DNA of 64,000 bases from contig NC_086022.1 in the NCBI RefSeq assembly GCF_036323735.1, forward strand, positions 68,834,702-68,898,701, in the 5' to 3' direction. Source of the DNA: Rattus norvegicus (taxonomy: Eukaryota > Chordata > Mammalia > Rodentia > Muridae). The translations under genes were made by a program, and so were the position numbers. Shown here in pieces: positions 48,959-61,800 of this stretch. The notes below the pieces were generated by a model. The model saw nothing but the letters and a program-made list of their open reading frames with translations, was not told the origin of the DNA and searched no databases. Numbering within the stretch: the first letter of the stretch is position 1; each line of letters opens with the position of its first letter.

Positions 48959-51900
48959 TGTGTCTGTGTGTCTGTTGTGTATATGCCAAGGCACATGTGT
49001 GGAGGTCAGAGTACAAGTTTGTGGAGTTTCTTTCAACCTCCCCATTGGTCCCTGGGATTGAGCTATCTGCGCGCTTACACAGCAGATGCTTCCTAGACCC
49101 CAACATCTTGCTGGCTCTCTTCATTTCCTTTAATAGCAAGATTTTGTTTTTAGTTGATATCAAATCTGGAAATCATCAATACATACAAATTATCATTTAT
49201 ATTATTTAGTATTGCGTGTGAAGTAACATGGGGTTGAAGTAAGAGTTCAAAAGCTTATCTGAAGGAGACAACGGAAACATTAATCTTTAATCAAATTGTG
49301 TAAAGACATGCTACAGAAGCATAAGGAAAGTAAAAGTAAACACTAACTCCAAATGCAGATTTGGATGAACTCTTAGAAAAAGGCTGGGATAACAGCAAAT
49401 AATTGATCCATGACGAGGTCCTGCCCCTTCCTTTCCCTCATTTTTATATAAATCTACCATTGTGGTACAGAGCAGGAACTTGGAGTCTCAGAGCCCAGCT
49501 TCACATGCTAGCCATGCCAGCTCTCTTGGAAAAGTTACTTACATGGGGACAGCAGCAGCACCCAGACCCCATACAGCTGCTCTGAGACTAAATGAGACCA
49601 TACATGGAAAGACAAAGCCCAGTGCTTTGCTAAGAGCTCAACATGGCTTCTTTTTTACTCTATTTGCATGCTTGTTTCTTAGTGTCTTAAATATACTTGC
49701 ATTTTATTTTTTTCAAGAATAAAGAAAAGCTAAAGTTCTTTATTCTATAACCAGAATGAGTACGTCTGTATATATCATAGAGTTCAAACTGCATATAAAG
49801 TACAATTTCCATTCCTTTTACAACTGGCATATAAATGCTACCCACACAACCAAAGTTGTTTTCTTAATCTTACACCAAAAAACCCAAACCAAACCAAAAC
49901 CCCTAAAACTAAAACAAAGGCACAGCAATAACTTACTTCCTTTTTCATCCATAACTTTAAAGCAGTGTGCAGCGCTTTCACTCCCTGGACTAAGTAAGTT
50001 TGAGGCTGGAAACCATCTTCTTTCAATTCTGTTGGAATAAAGTGGGACAGGAAAGGAAGTTAAAAGTGTTGTAAAGTTTATAAAAGAGAGATGATCTTGC
50101 CACTAAGCTAGATCCCTAGTTAGAAAAAACTGCAAGGACAAAAATGGAGAAGAGCCTGAGTAAAAGGAAGTCCAGTGACCGGCCCAAAGTGGGATCCAGC
50201 TCAAGTGTAGGCCCCAAGGCCTGACACTATTACTGAGGCTGTGGAGTGCTCACAAAAAGGGGCCTATCATGACTGTCCTCCAGAAGACCCAACAAGCCGC
50301 TGAAAGAGTCAGATGTAGATATTTACACCCAACTAATGGACAGAAGCTGCTGGCCCCTGTGGTTGAATTAGTGAAAAGCTGGAAGAAGCTGAGGAAGAGA
50401 GCGACCCTGTAGGAGGACCAGCGGTCTTAACTAACCTGGACCCCTGAGATCTCTCAGACACTGGATCACCAACCAGGCGGCATACACCAGCTTAGATGAG
50501 GCCCCCAATACATATAGAGCAGAGGACGGCTGGGTCTGGGTTCAGTCAGAGAAGATGCACCTAACCCTCAAGAGACTGGAGGCCCCAAGGAGTGGGGAGG
50601 TCTGGTGGGGTGGAACAGTTAGAGGGTGGACTGGGAGGGGAATTAAAATCTGAAGTGTAAAAAAAAAAAATTTACCCAGGCAGCCAAGGCTACATAGAGA
50701 AATCCTGTCTTGAAACCCACCCACAAAAAAGTGGGAAAAAGATGCCAAGCTTTCAAAATAAAGTAGAGATAGCCAAAGTAATATATTAATAAAGCATCAT
50801 TTCAACACATTCAAACATTCAACTTGCTAGAAAAACATTTAAAATTTGCACAATAACAAGCCTGAAATATAGAAAACATGATAAAACTACAAAATACTAT
50901 AAGCAATTTCACAATCACAGTGGAATATTTCTAGCAAAAATAATAAAGTGGACTGAAAAAAAGGTAATTCAATTCAAGCAAATATAACATTTGATTCAAC
51001 AATCAAATAGAATAGTATACCTAGGAATTGCAAAATGCACATTTTTTTCAGACATACTCAGCACATTTACAGAATCATCTATACCCCAGGATCATAAAAA
51101 GGGGGAGAAAACGGAAAGGAGAGAGTACAGTCCAGGGATACAGTAAAGTTCCTGGAGAGCTGTACAGCAGAGTTGAGAGGGACAGTAGAGCAGCACAGCA
51201 AGGGAGAGAGGAACAGTTTTATACAAGTTACAGAAAGCAAACAAGCTAGATGCAGGTAAAGACAGAATAAGCAAGAGAACAAGGATTGCTAAAGTTAATA
51301 TAAGGCCAAGCAGAACAACTCAGGAGTGGCCAAGAGAGAGAAGCCAGCTTGAATCAGTCAGCTGGGAGAGGAGTTTGAGCCAGAACAGCTGAGCTGATCC
51401 AGCCAGGGTTCAGAAAGAACTGGAAAGGGTGAGCTTACTCAGCAGTGAGTCTCGGAGACCGAAACCATTCTAGGCCTAGGTTAGATTGTGCAGAGGCTAG
51501 GAGCATCCAGATTAGGCCTAGGTTAGCCAATGGAGGATTACATCAAGCAAATAAAAGAACCTTTTTACAAGACTGTAGAAAATAATTTTTATACCAATTT
51601 TTTATTCAGTAACCTTGTTACATATATAGATTTATATATACACATACATAAATGCTTTTTTGTTTTAAAAGAGAGTGATTAAAAACTCAAGTGTGGTAAT
51701 TTTATATGTGGTCAAAATTTAGGTAAGTTAATGCAAAAGCAAAATATTTCAATAGCTGTTATAATCACTGGTATGAAATACAATCTGGAGGTTCATGCTA
51801 TTTATACTCACTTAACCCATATCATAACAAGTGTTACAGCATCAGGGTTGGCAAACAGTCCACAAAATAAACTGGAAGTAAAAGCTTAGTGGTAAAGAAT

Positions 51901-54561
51901 GTACTGTGAGGTATGAACTAGCCATTCCTATCTCCAGAATGAATGCCTATAATGACAGCCAACACACACACACTTGTGTGCACCTAAAGAAAGTCACAGG
52001 TACTCTCTACTCAAGATAAGCAAAAACAAATTAATTGATGCTTTGAAAAATGCTGTTTCAGAGCTAGGATTATAGCTAAGTGGTAGAAGACTTGCCTAAT
52101 ATGCAAAAGGTCCTGGGTTGGACCCTTGCAATAAAGCTGAACCATATGGAATTGCCAGTATTTGACCATTCTGAAATATGAAAATAGCAATTTTACATGT
52201 TCTACCATGGGAATAATTATATACAATAGTATGTTATTTTCATAATAACACTAAACTGCAAAATACCTAGGAATAAATCTATGCAAGTGCAAGGTTTAAC
52301 AACATTGTAAAAGACACTAAAAAAAAAAAAAAAAAAAAGGGCAGGTGCTCCATGATCATTCTTCAAAAAATTTAATGTTGGGCCAAGTGTGATGCACATG
52401 CTTTTAATCCCAGCACTTGGTAGGCAGAGGCAAGCTAATCTCCGAGTTTGAGGCCAGCCTAGTCTACACAGTAAGTTCCATACACAATGAGAACCTGTTT
52501 TAAAAAAAAGAACAAAAAATCCTGAATTATGAATGTGATAGACCTCACTCAAGATTTTTGAACTGTTTTATGTGAGGTGATAAAATACTAGTTATTTCTA
52601 AGACTAAGTTGTTGCTACAGTTAGTAACAAGATTTCATCTCTCAGATAAATGTCTATTTTATTCTCAAAGGTTAGTGGACCTCAGTAGAAAACATCTGGG
52701 TAGGGGTTGGGGATTTAGCTCAGTGGTAGAGCGCTTGCCTAGGAAGCACAAGGCCCTGGGTTCGGTCCCCAGCTCCGAAAAAAATAAAAGAAAAAAAAAA
52801 AAACATCTGGGTGGAGGGATAGACAGAATGAACAGAATGAACATGGACTAGTAGAGCTTCCTCTGGCTAACCAAGTGATGGACTCTTGAGGTCCCTGAGC
52901 CAAAATAAGAGGAAAGATTCAAGAAAAAGTACTCTACCACTCAAGTATAACTTTTAGTCCCTTACCTAGAGAGTTCAGGACTTACTTTTATTTCAAAAAC
53001 TAAGACCTTCAAAAATATTTTTACAAATGTATGATACATGTTCTTGCTTTCTGAGACTTGAACTTGAAGAGTATGTTCAAGAGAAGAAAACAAAAAACAA
53101 CAACAAAAACAAAAAAACAAAACGTGTCACTGAGAAATGAGTACGACTCTGCACTCCACTTCCGTTCTTTTAGCCAAGAACAATACTTGACAGAGTCGGT
53201 GTCTACACTGAAGACTCACTGCTACAGCATAGGCTGTTCTTGTGTAGTCTCCGTCATCTGGGGACCCTACCCATCATACACACCACTAAAACTGTCACAG
53301 CCTCTATCCTGACACTGTAGTGCAAAAGCCATTGTTCTCACCTTCCATTCAAGAGACAAAATCTTTGTAAATGTATTTTTAATAATTTTGTATGTGAGTG
53401 AGGTCATAGTACAAATGCAGAATTAACTGCTTCTCACCGTTCACTCCTATATGGTTCCAGAGTTCAAACTCAGGTGGTCAGGCGCATATCGCAAGCACCT
53501 TACCACTAAGCAGTATTACTAGCCCCTTCTTTTCTTTTGAGGGAAACAATCCCATGCTATACTAAAAATACACTTTTGGTTGTTACTTTTTTTCATCTTT
53601 TCTTCTTATTTAATTATTAACTGAACAAAGAAATAGATGTCTAGACTCTAGATGACTGTGCCATCTGATCTCCTGAGAGTTAACACTACAATAGTTCATC
53701 ATTTGGGGCTACAGAGATGGCAAAACACTTGCAGAGGACCCAGGTTCAGTGCCCATCACCCATATGGTGGCTGTGGGGTTTGAATGAAAATGGGTCCCAA
53801 GGCTCACAGGGAGTGGCATTATATTAGGACGTGTGACCTTATTGGAGTAGACATGGCTTTGTTGGAGGAAGTGTGTTTGGGGGTAGGATTTGAGGTTTCA
53901 GAAGCTAAAGCCAGGCCCAGTGTCTCTCTTCCATGCCTGCAGATCCAGATGTAGGTATCGTGTCTACCTACAAACAATAATGCTCCCACCATCATGACAG
54001 TGAACTAACCTTTGAACTGTAAGCCAGCCCCAGTTAAATGTTTTGCTTATAAAAAAGAGTTGCTATGGTCATGGTATCTCTTCACAGTCACAAAAACCCT
54101 AACTAAGACAGTGGCCGGCCCATACCTGCCTGTAACTCCAGTTCTGAGCAATCTCACGCCCTCTTCTTGTATCAGGTACACATGGTGTACAAACATACAT
54201 ACATGCAAACATCTATACACATAAAATAATAAAAAAAAGTATTAAAAGGTTTCACCATTTGCGAATTAACTAGTAAGACAAATTATATTCCAACTAGCAC
54301 AGAGAATGGAGAAAAAAAAAGAAAATGAGTTCGAATTTCCAATTTGACTGCTCAGACATTAAATCAAAATACAAATATATCAAAATCTGAAGTTGTACCC
54401 TGTACAAAAAGGATCTTCAAGTCTAAATATAAAAAGATTCCTTAAGGGGCTGAGGATTTAGCTCAGTGGTAGAGCGCTTACCTAGGAAGCGCAAGGCCCT
54501 GGGTTCGGTCCCCAGCTCCGAAAAAAAAGAACAAAAAAAAAAGATTCCTTAATTCCTTAAA

Positions 54562-54633
<72 letters not shown>

Positions 54634-55791
54634 GGGGGATTGAGCAATAGGGCCTCAGTCCTGCTTACTAATGAGCTACACTATATCCCCAGCCCTCTTT
54701 TTCCTTTGAGACAAAGTCTCACTAAGTTGCCCAGACTGGTCTTGATCTTGTCATGCTACCGTTCTAGCCTCTCAAATGACTGAGTAGAACTAAAGATTTG
54801 TACCATTGGGCCCAGCTACAAATATTCTCCTTCAGTTGGTTTGCATACTAACATGTCAATTAAACTAGCTAGTGTAACAGTCACAATAGTGATTGACAGC
54901 ACAAACATTCAGAACACACAAATCATTCCCCCCTCTTTTCTCTTTTTTTCTTCCTCCCTTCCTTCTTTCTCTTTCTTTCTTTTCTTAATTATATTGAGAT
55001 GGGGGAGGTCCCAGCTGGTCTGGGATTCACTACACCAGGCTTACCTCAAACTCAAGAGCTGCCTACCTCTGCCTCCTGAGTGCTAAGGCTAAAGGCCTGC
55101 ACCGCCATGCCAATCCTCCACCCTCTAATGTTTTAGACAAGTATCTCAGAACAAGTGTTAGGTAATAGGTATAGTTAGGTAATAAATAGTCTGTGACACA
55201 AACTACACTTTTGAGAGAAAAATACTAAAATGTGTGCAGGCCGTTCATCCACTAAATGAAATGATTATTTCCCAGTAATATGTAGGGGATTGTTATACAC
55301 TAAATATTCTAAGGTAGTGGTTCTCAATCTATGGATTATGCACCCTTTTAACTGGGTGGTGTGGTATATCAGATATCCTGCATATTTGCAGTATGATTCA
55401 TAACAGTAACAAAATTACAGTTTTTACATAGCAACAAAATACTTTTATGATGAGGGAGTCACCACAACATGAGGAAGTATATTAAAGATGGTTGAGAAAC
55501 ACTGCTCTAAGTGCTAAAAAGATCCTTGTCAGGAGGAAGGGGAAAATACATATTTTAAAAGGGAGTTGGAGGGAGCCAGACTAGAGATGGCTCAGCAGTT
55601 AAAAAGAGTGTATTTCTGGGGTTAGGGATTTAGCTCAGTGGTAGAGCGCTTGCCTAGCAAGTGTCAAGGCCCTGGGTTCAGTCCCCAGCTCCGAAAAAAG
55701 AAAAGGAAAAAAAAAAAAAAAAAAGAATGTATTTCTCTTGCAGAGGACCCAAGTTCAGTTCCCAACACTGTACTCACATGTGCAACTCCCA

Positions 55792-55858
<67 letters not shown>

Positions 55859-58800
55859 TACAGATAAAAATAAAACGATTTTAAAGTGGAGGATGACATC
55901 TACCAAAGGGTATCCCTAAAGGACTCTATAATCATACGTCTTATCACAGAACAGAGTATGCAAATCACTCATTACCTTTCAGGGTTTCCAGCAAACTTTT
56001 GGCAACAAACCAGCATATGGCTTCAAAGAAAGGAAATTTGAAAAGATCTGGTGTTTTTAGTCTTTTTTCCATCTCGTAACACCTAAATGAATGAAATTTG
56101 AAGAACAGTTAATATTAATGTTAGCATTTCAAAGTTAAACGAAGGTAATCAATTGAAAATAAGCAGGCCATAATAAATATGAAGGACTGTATACTTACCT
56201 AACAATATCACTTTTTGACAACACTGAGCTATGACTTTATTAAATTTGACTTTGATAGTCTAACTAACTAACAATTACATTGGGGCTAGCTGATAGTAGT
56301 GGTGTAGGCCTCTGATCCCAGCACTCAGGAGGCAGAATCAGGCAAATCTCTGGGTTTCAGGCCAGCCTGGTCTACAAAGTAAATTGAGGATGGCCAGGGT
56401 TACACAAAGAAACCCTATCTCGAAAGAAAAAGAGTTACACTGGATATTGTAAAAGATCACTTCACTTCCTGGGATTTGTATCCTTATTTTGACAAAGGGG
56501 GATTCTATGATAGTTCCACTAATAAAACAATGTTTAAAATGCAGCTAAACGTTCATTTGTTGGACAACACTGCAGTACCCACCAACAATCTCTTTAGGCT
56601 CTGCTAAGCATTAAAGATCAATAACATACTGGGCACTAGTCAAAGTATAAAGATAGGGACCATAGTTTGCACAATATTGGTCTTCTGTTATATATTCCTA
56701 ACAACAGCACATATAGTAGTCATCTCTGTTCCAGAAATAGCTCAGGTACAAAATAGTTAAAACGTATATGGGTAGGTGTACAACCTACCATGGATTAAAA
56801 GCCTTTACTCTGTAGCCTTTACATCTCTTTTGCTAACTTCAACGGCCAAAACATTAAGGGCTGCCATGTACACACATAGTTGCAGGAATTACCACGTTCG
56901 GGGAATCCCAGTGATCCATGGCTTTCCAAAAGGTACTTCCCCTTTTCTAAGCCATCACTCAGTATCCATCATGAAGTATTGTTACTATATGTAATGTGGC
57001 TAACAGTATACGCTTTCTAGGTACGGTAAAGGGACAAAGTTAGCACAAAGGTCGAATGTCATCAAAAAGTGAAATAACTGTTCATCCTTTACCTGCATCA
57101 AAATATAAAAGTGTTTTGACAGCAATCCTGACTTAAGGATTGTTCTAGCTCCAGATTATACCCGAATCTGACTAATTTAATCATTCTCACAATACTAGTT
57201 TATAGATAAAGAAAAGTATATTTTATAAAATTTGAAATGTGGGAGTTATCATATTGAACAAGTTATTAATTTTATTTTACATTTGGAAGGATCCTCCAAA
57301 AGGTCCCATTCCTAAAAATTCTTCAAGGCCTATCTCCACAGGATCTCAAAATGTATTGTACTTTTTTATAACAAGCATAAATGTTCAGTGACACAAACCT
57401 GAGCTGCATGCCAATGTTGAGGTTGTGCAGAAAGTTACCTCCAAAAGCCATACAGTCCTGAGAAGTGAGCACAGCATGAATCCACCCTGAAACACACAGA
57501 TCGGTGATGTTTCAATCTCTAAACAGATGTTATCTACGTGTGAAATAAATAACTCAAATACCAATATCAAGTTACTTCTCAACCTGGCACTAAAGAGGTT
57601 GGTGATTACTATAACTGACTGACTCACTCATTTAAGTATTTATTAAAGGCCAATGATATGCTAGGCTTTGTGCTAAGTCTACTTTTGTTTGTATAATTTA
57701 AAAACAATCACCTTTACAATGAAAGACTTTATTCTGAGGCTAGTCAAATCTGGTTTGAATTAAGAAAGCACATTTTCGGGACTGGAGAGATGGCTCAGAG
57801 GTTAAGAGCACTGACTGCTCTTCCAGAGGTCCTGAGTTCAACTCCCAGCAACCACATGGTGACTTACAGCCACCTATAATCAGGTCTGGTGCCACATGCA
57901 GGCAGAAAGCTGTATGATGTATACATAATAAATAAATGTTTAAAAAAAAAGGGGGGGGGGTTGGGGATTTAGCTCAGTGGTAGAGCGCTTGCCTAGGAAG
58001 CGCAAGGCCCTGGGTTCGGTCCCCAGCTCCGAAAAAAAGAACAAAAAAAAAAAAAAAAAAAGCAAGCACATTTTCAATTTGAGGAACTACCAAACTTCTC
58101 TCTACTTCATTCCTCAAGTACTGCTAGTGTTGGTTGGCAGTGTGAATGAGCACCAGGCCATAGACTCTCCAGGCCAGCACTTTTGAGAACAGTAGGCTGG
58201 GGTGACATAATGGTTCTAGGAATTCTGATAGCAATCCTGACCTAAAGGATTGGTCTAGCTCCACAGGTAATACCCAAGCCTGACTAATTTAATCATTCTC
58301 ACAATACTAGTTTACAGACAAAAAAAAGTGTATTTTGTGAAATTTGAAATTATAAAATCAATGTGAGTAGTGCAATATGCTCCCCAAGTGTCACCAGGTA
58401 GTATCCCCTGAAAGGAATAAGCAGGGGACAATCAGGGAACACAAGGTGACAGGCTGCTCCAAAAGAAGGAAAGGCAGATCACCAGCATCTAAATGGATGG
58501 ACACTGAACCTATAAACATTAAATGCTGACAATCAAATGTCTTATTTCCCATGAAAAGTGTTTCAAAATGAGAGATATTTCCTATAGATTATACCTAGCT
58601 TTTTAAATACTGGCAGACTGAACATAAAGACATAAAAATACAAATTCTGGTGGGCATTCATAAAGGTAATAAATCATGTCAAATAATCAGAACCAGAAAC
58701 TAAAATTCCATTATTTAAAAAAATGTAGTTATACATGGTTTTGGCACTATTTCCGGGAATACAACTTCATTGGACATTAAAAAAAAATAACATTATTTTT

Positions 58801-61800
58801 AGAAAGTCTTTAAGTTCCTAATCATCATGTCGGGGGAAAAGCCCACTGCTTAGAGCAGTGACTGTCCCAATGCAGTCTTCAGACTAGTATCATCAGTCAG
58901 CGACTTCTTAGAGATGCAAACCATAAGGCCCATTCTGTGTCAAAACATTAAGAGAAAGGCCCAGAAGTCTGTCATTTACCCTAAGCTTTCCTGGTAGTCC
59001 TGATGCTCCATGAAGCTAGAGAGACCCCCAAGCTACACCAATGTTGATGAATTTCAGCTGTCCCCACCTCACATGTACTGGTTTGCACTTGTGCCTCTAA
59101 CACTGCAGTGAGTACATGCACACTTTCTCATAAATTATCTTTGAACTTCTTCCTTATATCCTACAGTAGGTCACTAAATTGACTTTGCAAGAAGCTTATT
59201 TTTTATGTAGGATATTCTATAATTTACGAACATCAAGATTTTAAAAAGGATTCAATGGAAAAATGATTAAATGGCAGCACTAGGAGAGGGTCTGAAGGTG
59301 GTAGCCTTTCAAACCTACACATAAATCTTAATACTTGTAAATAATGACCTATTCATTTAGTCAAGCTTACATTTATTAGTCTACACCAGAGGCAGGGTAA
59401 AGAGCAAGGCATGTAGTAACAGCACTGTGAACCCTAGAACCATTAGGTCACCCGAGCCAGAAGAACACTGTTCTCAAAAACGCTGGCCCGGAGAGTCTAT
59501 GGCCTGGTGCTCATTCACACTGCCAACCAACACTACCAGTACTTGAGGAATGAAATAGAGAGAAGTTTGGTAGTTCCTCAAAGAATTAAGCACTGATAAA
59601 TAATACAACAAAACAATTCTATCTGTTATATACTCCAAAGAATTGAAACAGAAACATGTCTATACATAAAAGTTTGTACAACTGTTCAAAAAAACAAAAG
59701 TGAAATCAACCCAAATGTTCATCAACTAATGAATAGGGTAAGCAAACTATGGTATATCCTGGAAAGGAATATTGTTATGCCAAAAAAGATTGTTTTATGT
59801 GTTCTATGGCATGGATGAGCCTAGGAAATATAGTAAAAGAAGTTACTCACAGCTGAGCATGATAGCACATGCATATAATGTCAGCATTCAGGAGAAGCAA
59901 GACATTTTCAGCTACACAGTAAGTTCCAGGCCAGCCTGGGTTATATGAGACCCTCTCTCCAAAAACCAAACAAACAAACAGACAAACAAAAAACAAAAAC
60001 CAACTGAACAAACCAACAAAAAAACATAACGGAAGAGATAGAAAAGTAGACAGAGGGAAGAAACTAGACACAAAAGGAAACATATTAATTGTCAAAATGG
60101 ACAAATGCATGCAAAGTGTATTAGCAGTTGCCAGTGAGTCAAGGAAGCAGGGAATGGCAGCATCTGTTAAAAGGTATGGTGTGTCTTTTGAACACAATGA
60201 AATTATTCTCCACTTAGATGATATTGATAGTTGTATGATCATACTAATCTATAAAAAAATCATTAAACTGTACTATTTAATAGGATGGTGATCAAGTCCT
60301 CAAATGTAAAGGAATGTAAACAAGTAAAAAGTTCTTGGTCTTCCTTGTGTAAGGACATAAAAGCTACATTCTTAATACATCAAAACCAAAGTTGGTTTTA
60401 ATTACAAGCCGACTCCATGTGACTATCAACTGATCTAGACCAGAAGGTGGTTTTTTAGTAATAGGTCCTAGGTGGGAGGTGAACAGAAGATGAGAAGGTA
60501 AAGAAGACAGAGGGTCTTGCACAAGCTCTGTCTTATGCCAAGCAAACTTAAGAAGTACAGCATCTTATATATACTATTTCCAGAGCAGAAATAGGACAAA
60601 GTCAGCAACAACTATTATGCAATTGAACTAAGCACTAATCAAACAATGTTACAAAAGGGGAACATAGCTCTCAAGAGCTTTGTTAGACAGAGCACACAAT
60701 GGCCTTGGGATTGGTAACTATAGCCCTGTAAGGTAGAAGAGTCCAGCACTCAGGATCCAAAGCAACTCCCCCAAAGTCCCAGCCTCAGGCCATTTCTGGC
60801 TCCGCCACAAATGTTCCTGGTTTTAGATTACGAACTTTGTTCATTCTCCATGAATCGGGGCTTCAGGGAAAGCCTTGGATCAGCCCAGCCCTCAACAATC
60901 AACCATGGGGAAGTAGGAGATGAGATTAAAACCTTACCTGTAGGAACAAATAAAGTATGTCCCTGCTTTACCACACATTTGTAGCATTTATCTACTTTAT
61001 CTCCAAAGAACACCTCACTCTGGGTCACAGATGAACTCCAAGATTCATAGAGTGCCAAATTTTCATTTGTTGGCTTTATCAAATAAAAAATCTTCTCACC
61101 CTAGAAGGAAGTAATCATACTACTTTGAAAAAGAAAAGCCAATCTCAGGATGACCTATATTGGTACATTTTCCCAATAAAAGGATATAAATTAAAATTTA
61201 GTAAGATTTTAAGTTTAAAAAAAAAAATCACATTATCTGATAAGCAGCTAATTCACTAATCAACAAGTTCACAGCAACTAAAACTCCTCCCACCTCCACA
61301 GAGTCAACAATCCTACCGAAGAAAGCACTACGAGAGAGCGGATAAAGATGAGGTAAAGAACCACAAACCATTATGTTAACAAGCTCCTGTCTGAGCACAA
61401 TCAGCTCTCAAAATTCACCCTCAGAACCAAGAAGATTTTATAGATAACTTACAGATAAATTTAATAGTGATGGAATGTTTGTTTTTTAAGAGTCATGTCT
61501 CCACTATATAAGTCATTATCTATGTGTAATATAATTAGTGAGAATGAAAACTCAATTTTTAATTATATTGAATTTTAATTATTTTAAATCTAGCTACATA
61601 AACCTAATGTTTATTAGGCAATGTAGTTCTAGATAAAGTGAACAAATAAAAACTAAAAGAATTAGTAATTTTATAGACATTTGTGGTTTATCCAACTTGT
61701 CTCACTCTTTAGACCAGAAGCAATTGTCACTGTAATTTTGCTCTTTCCTTCTCATTTGGTTCAGAGATTAATGCAAACTAAGAAGAGGGGGGAGAGGAGG

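Noticed and set aside
57949..58063. tRNA-Ala-like sequences (GGTAGAGCGCTTGCCTAGGA, GGTTCGGTCCCCAGC)
   Set aside because: These and the other ID elements are BC1-type SINEs with A-tails and TSDs, not tRNA genes.
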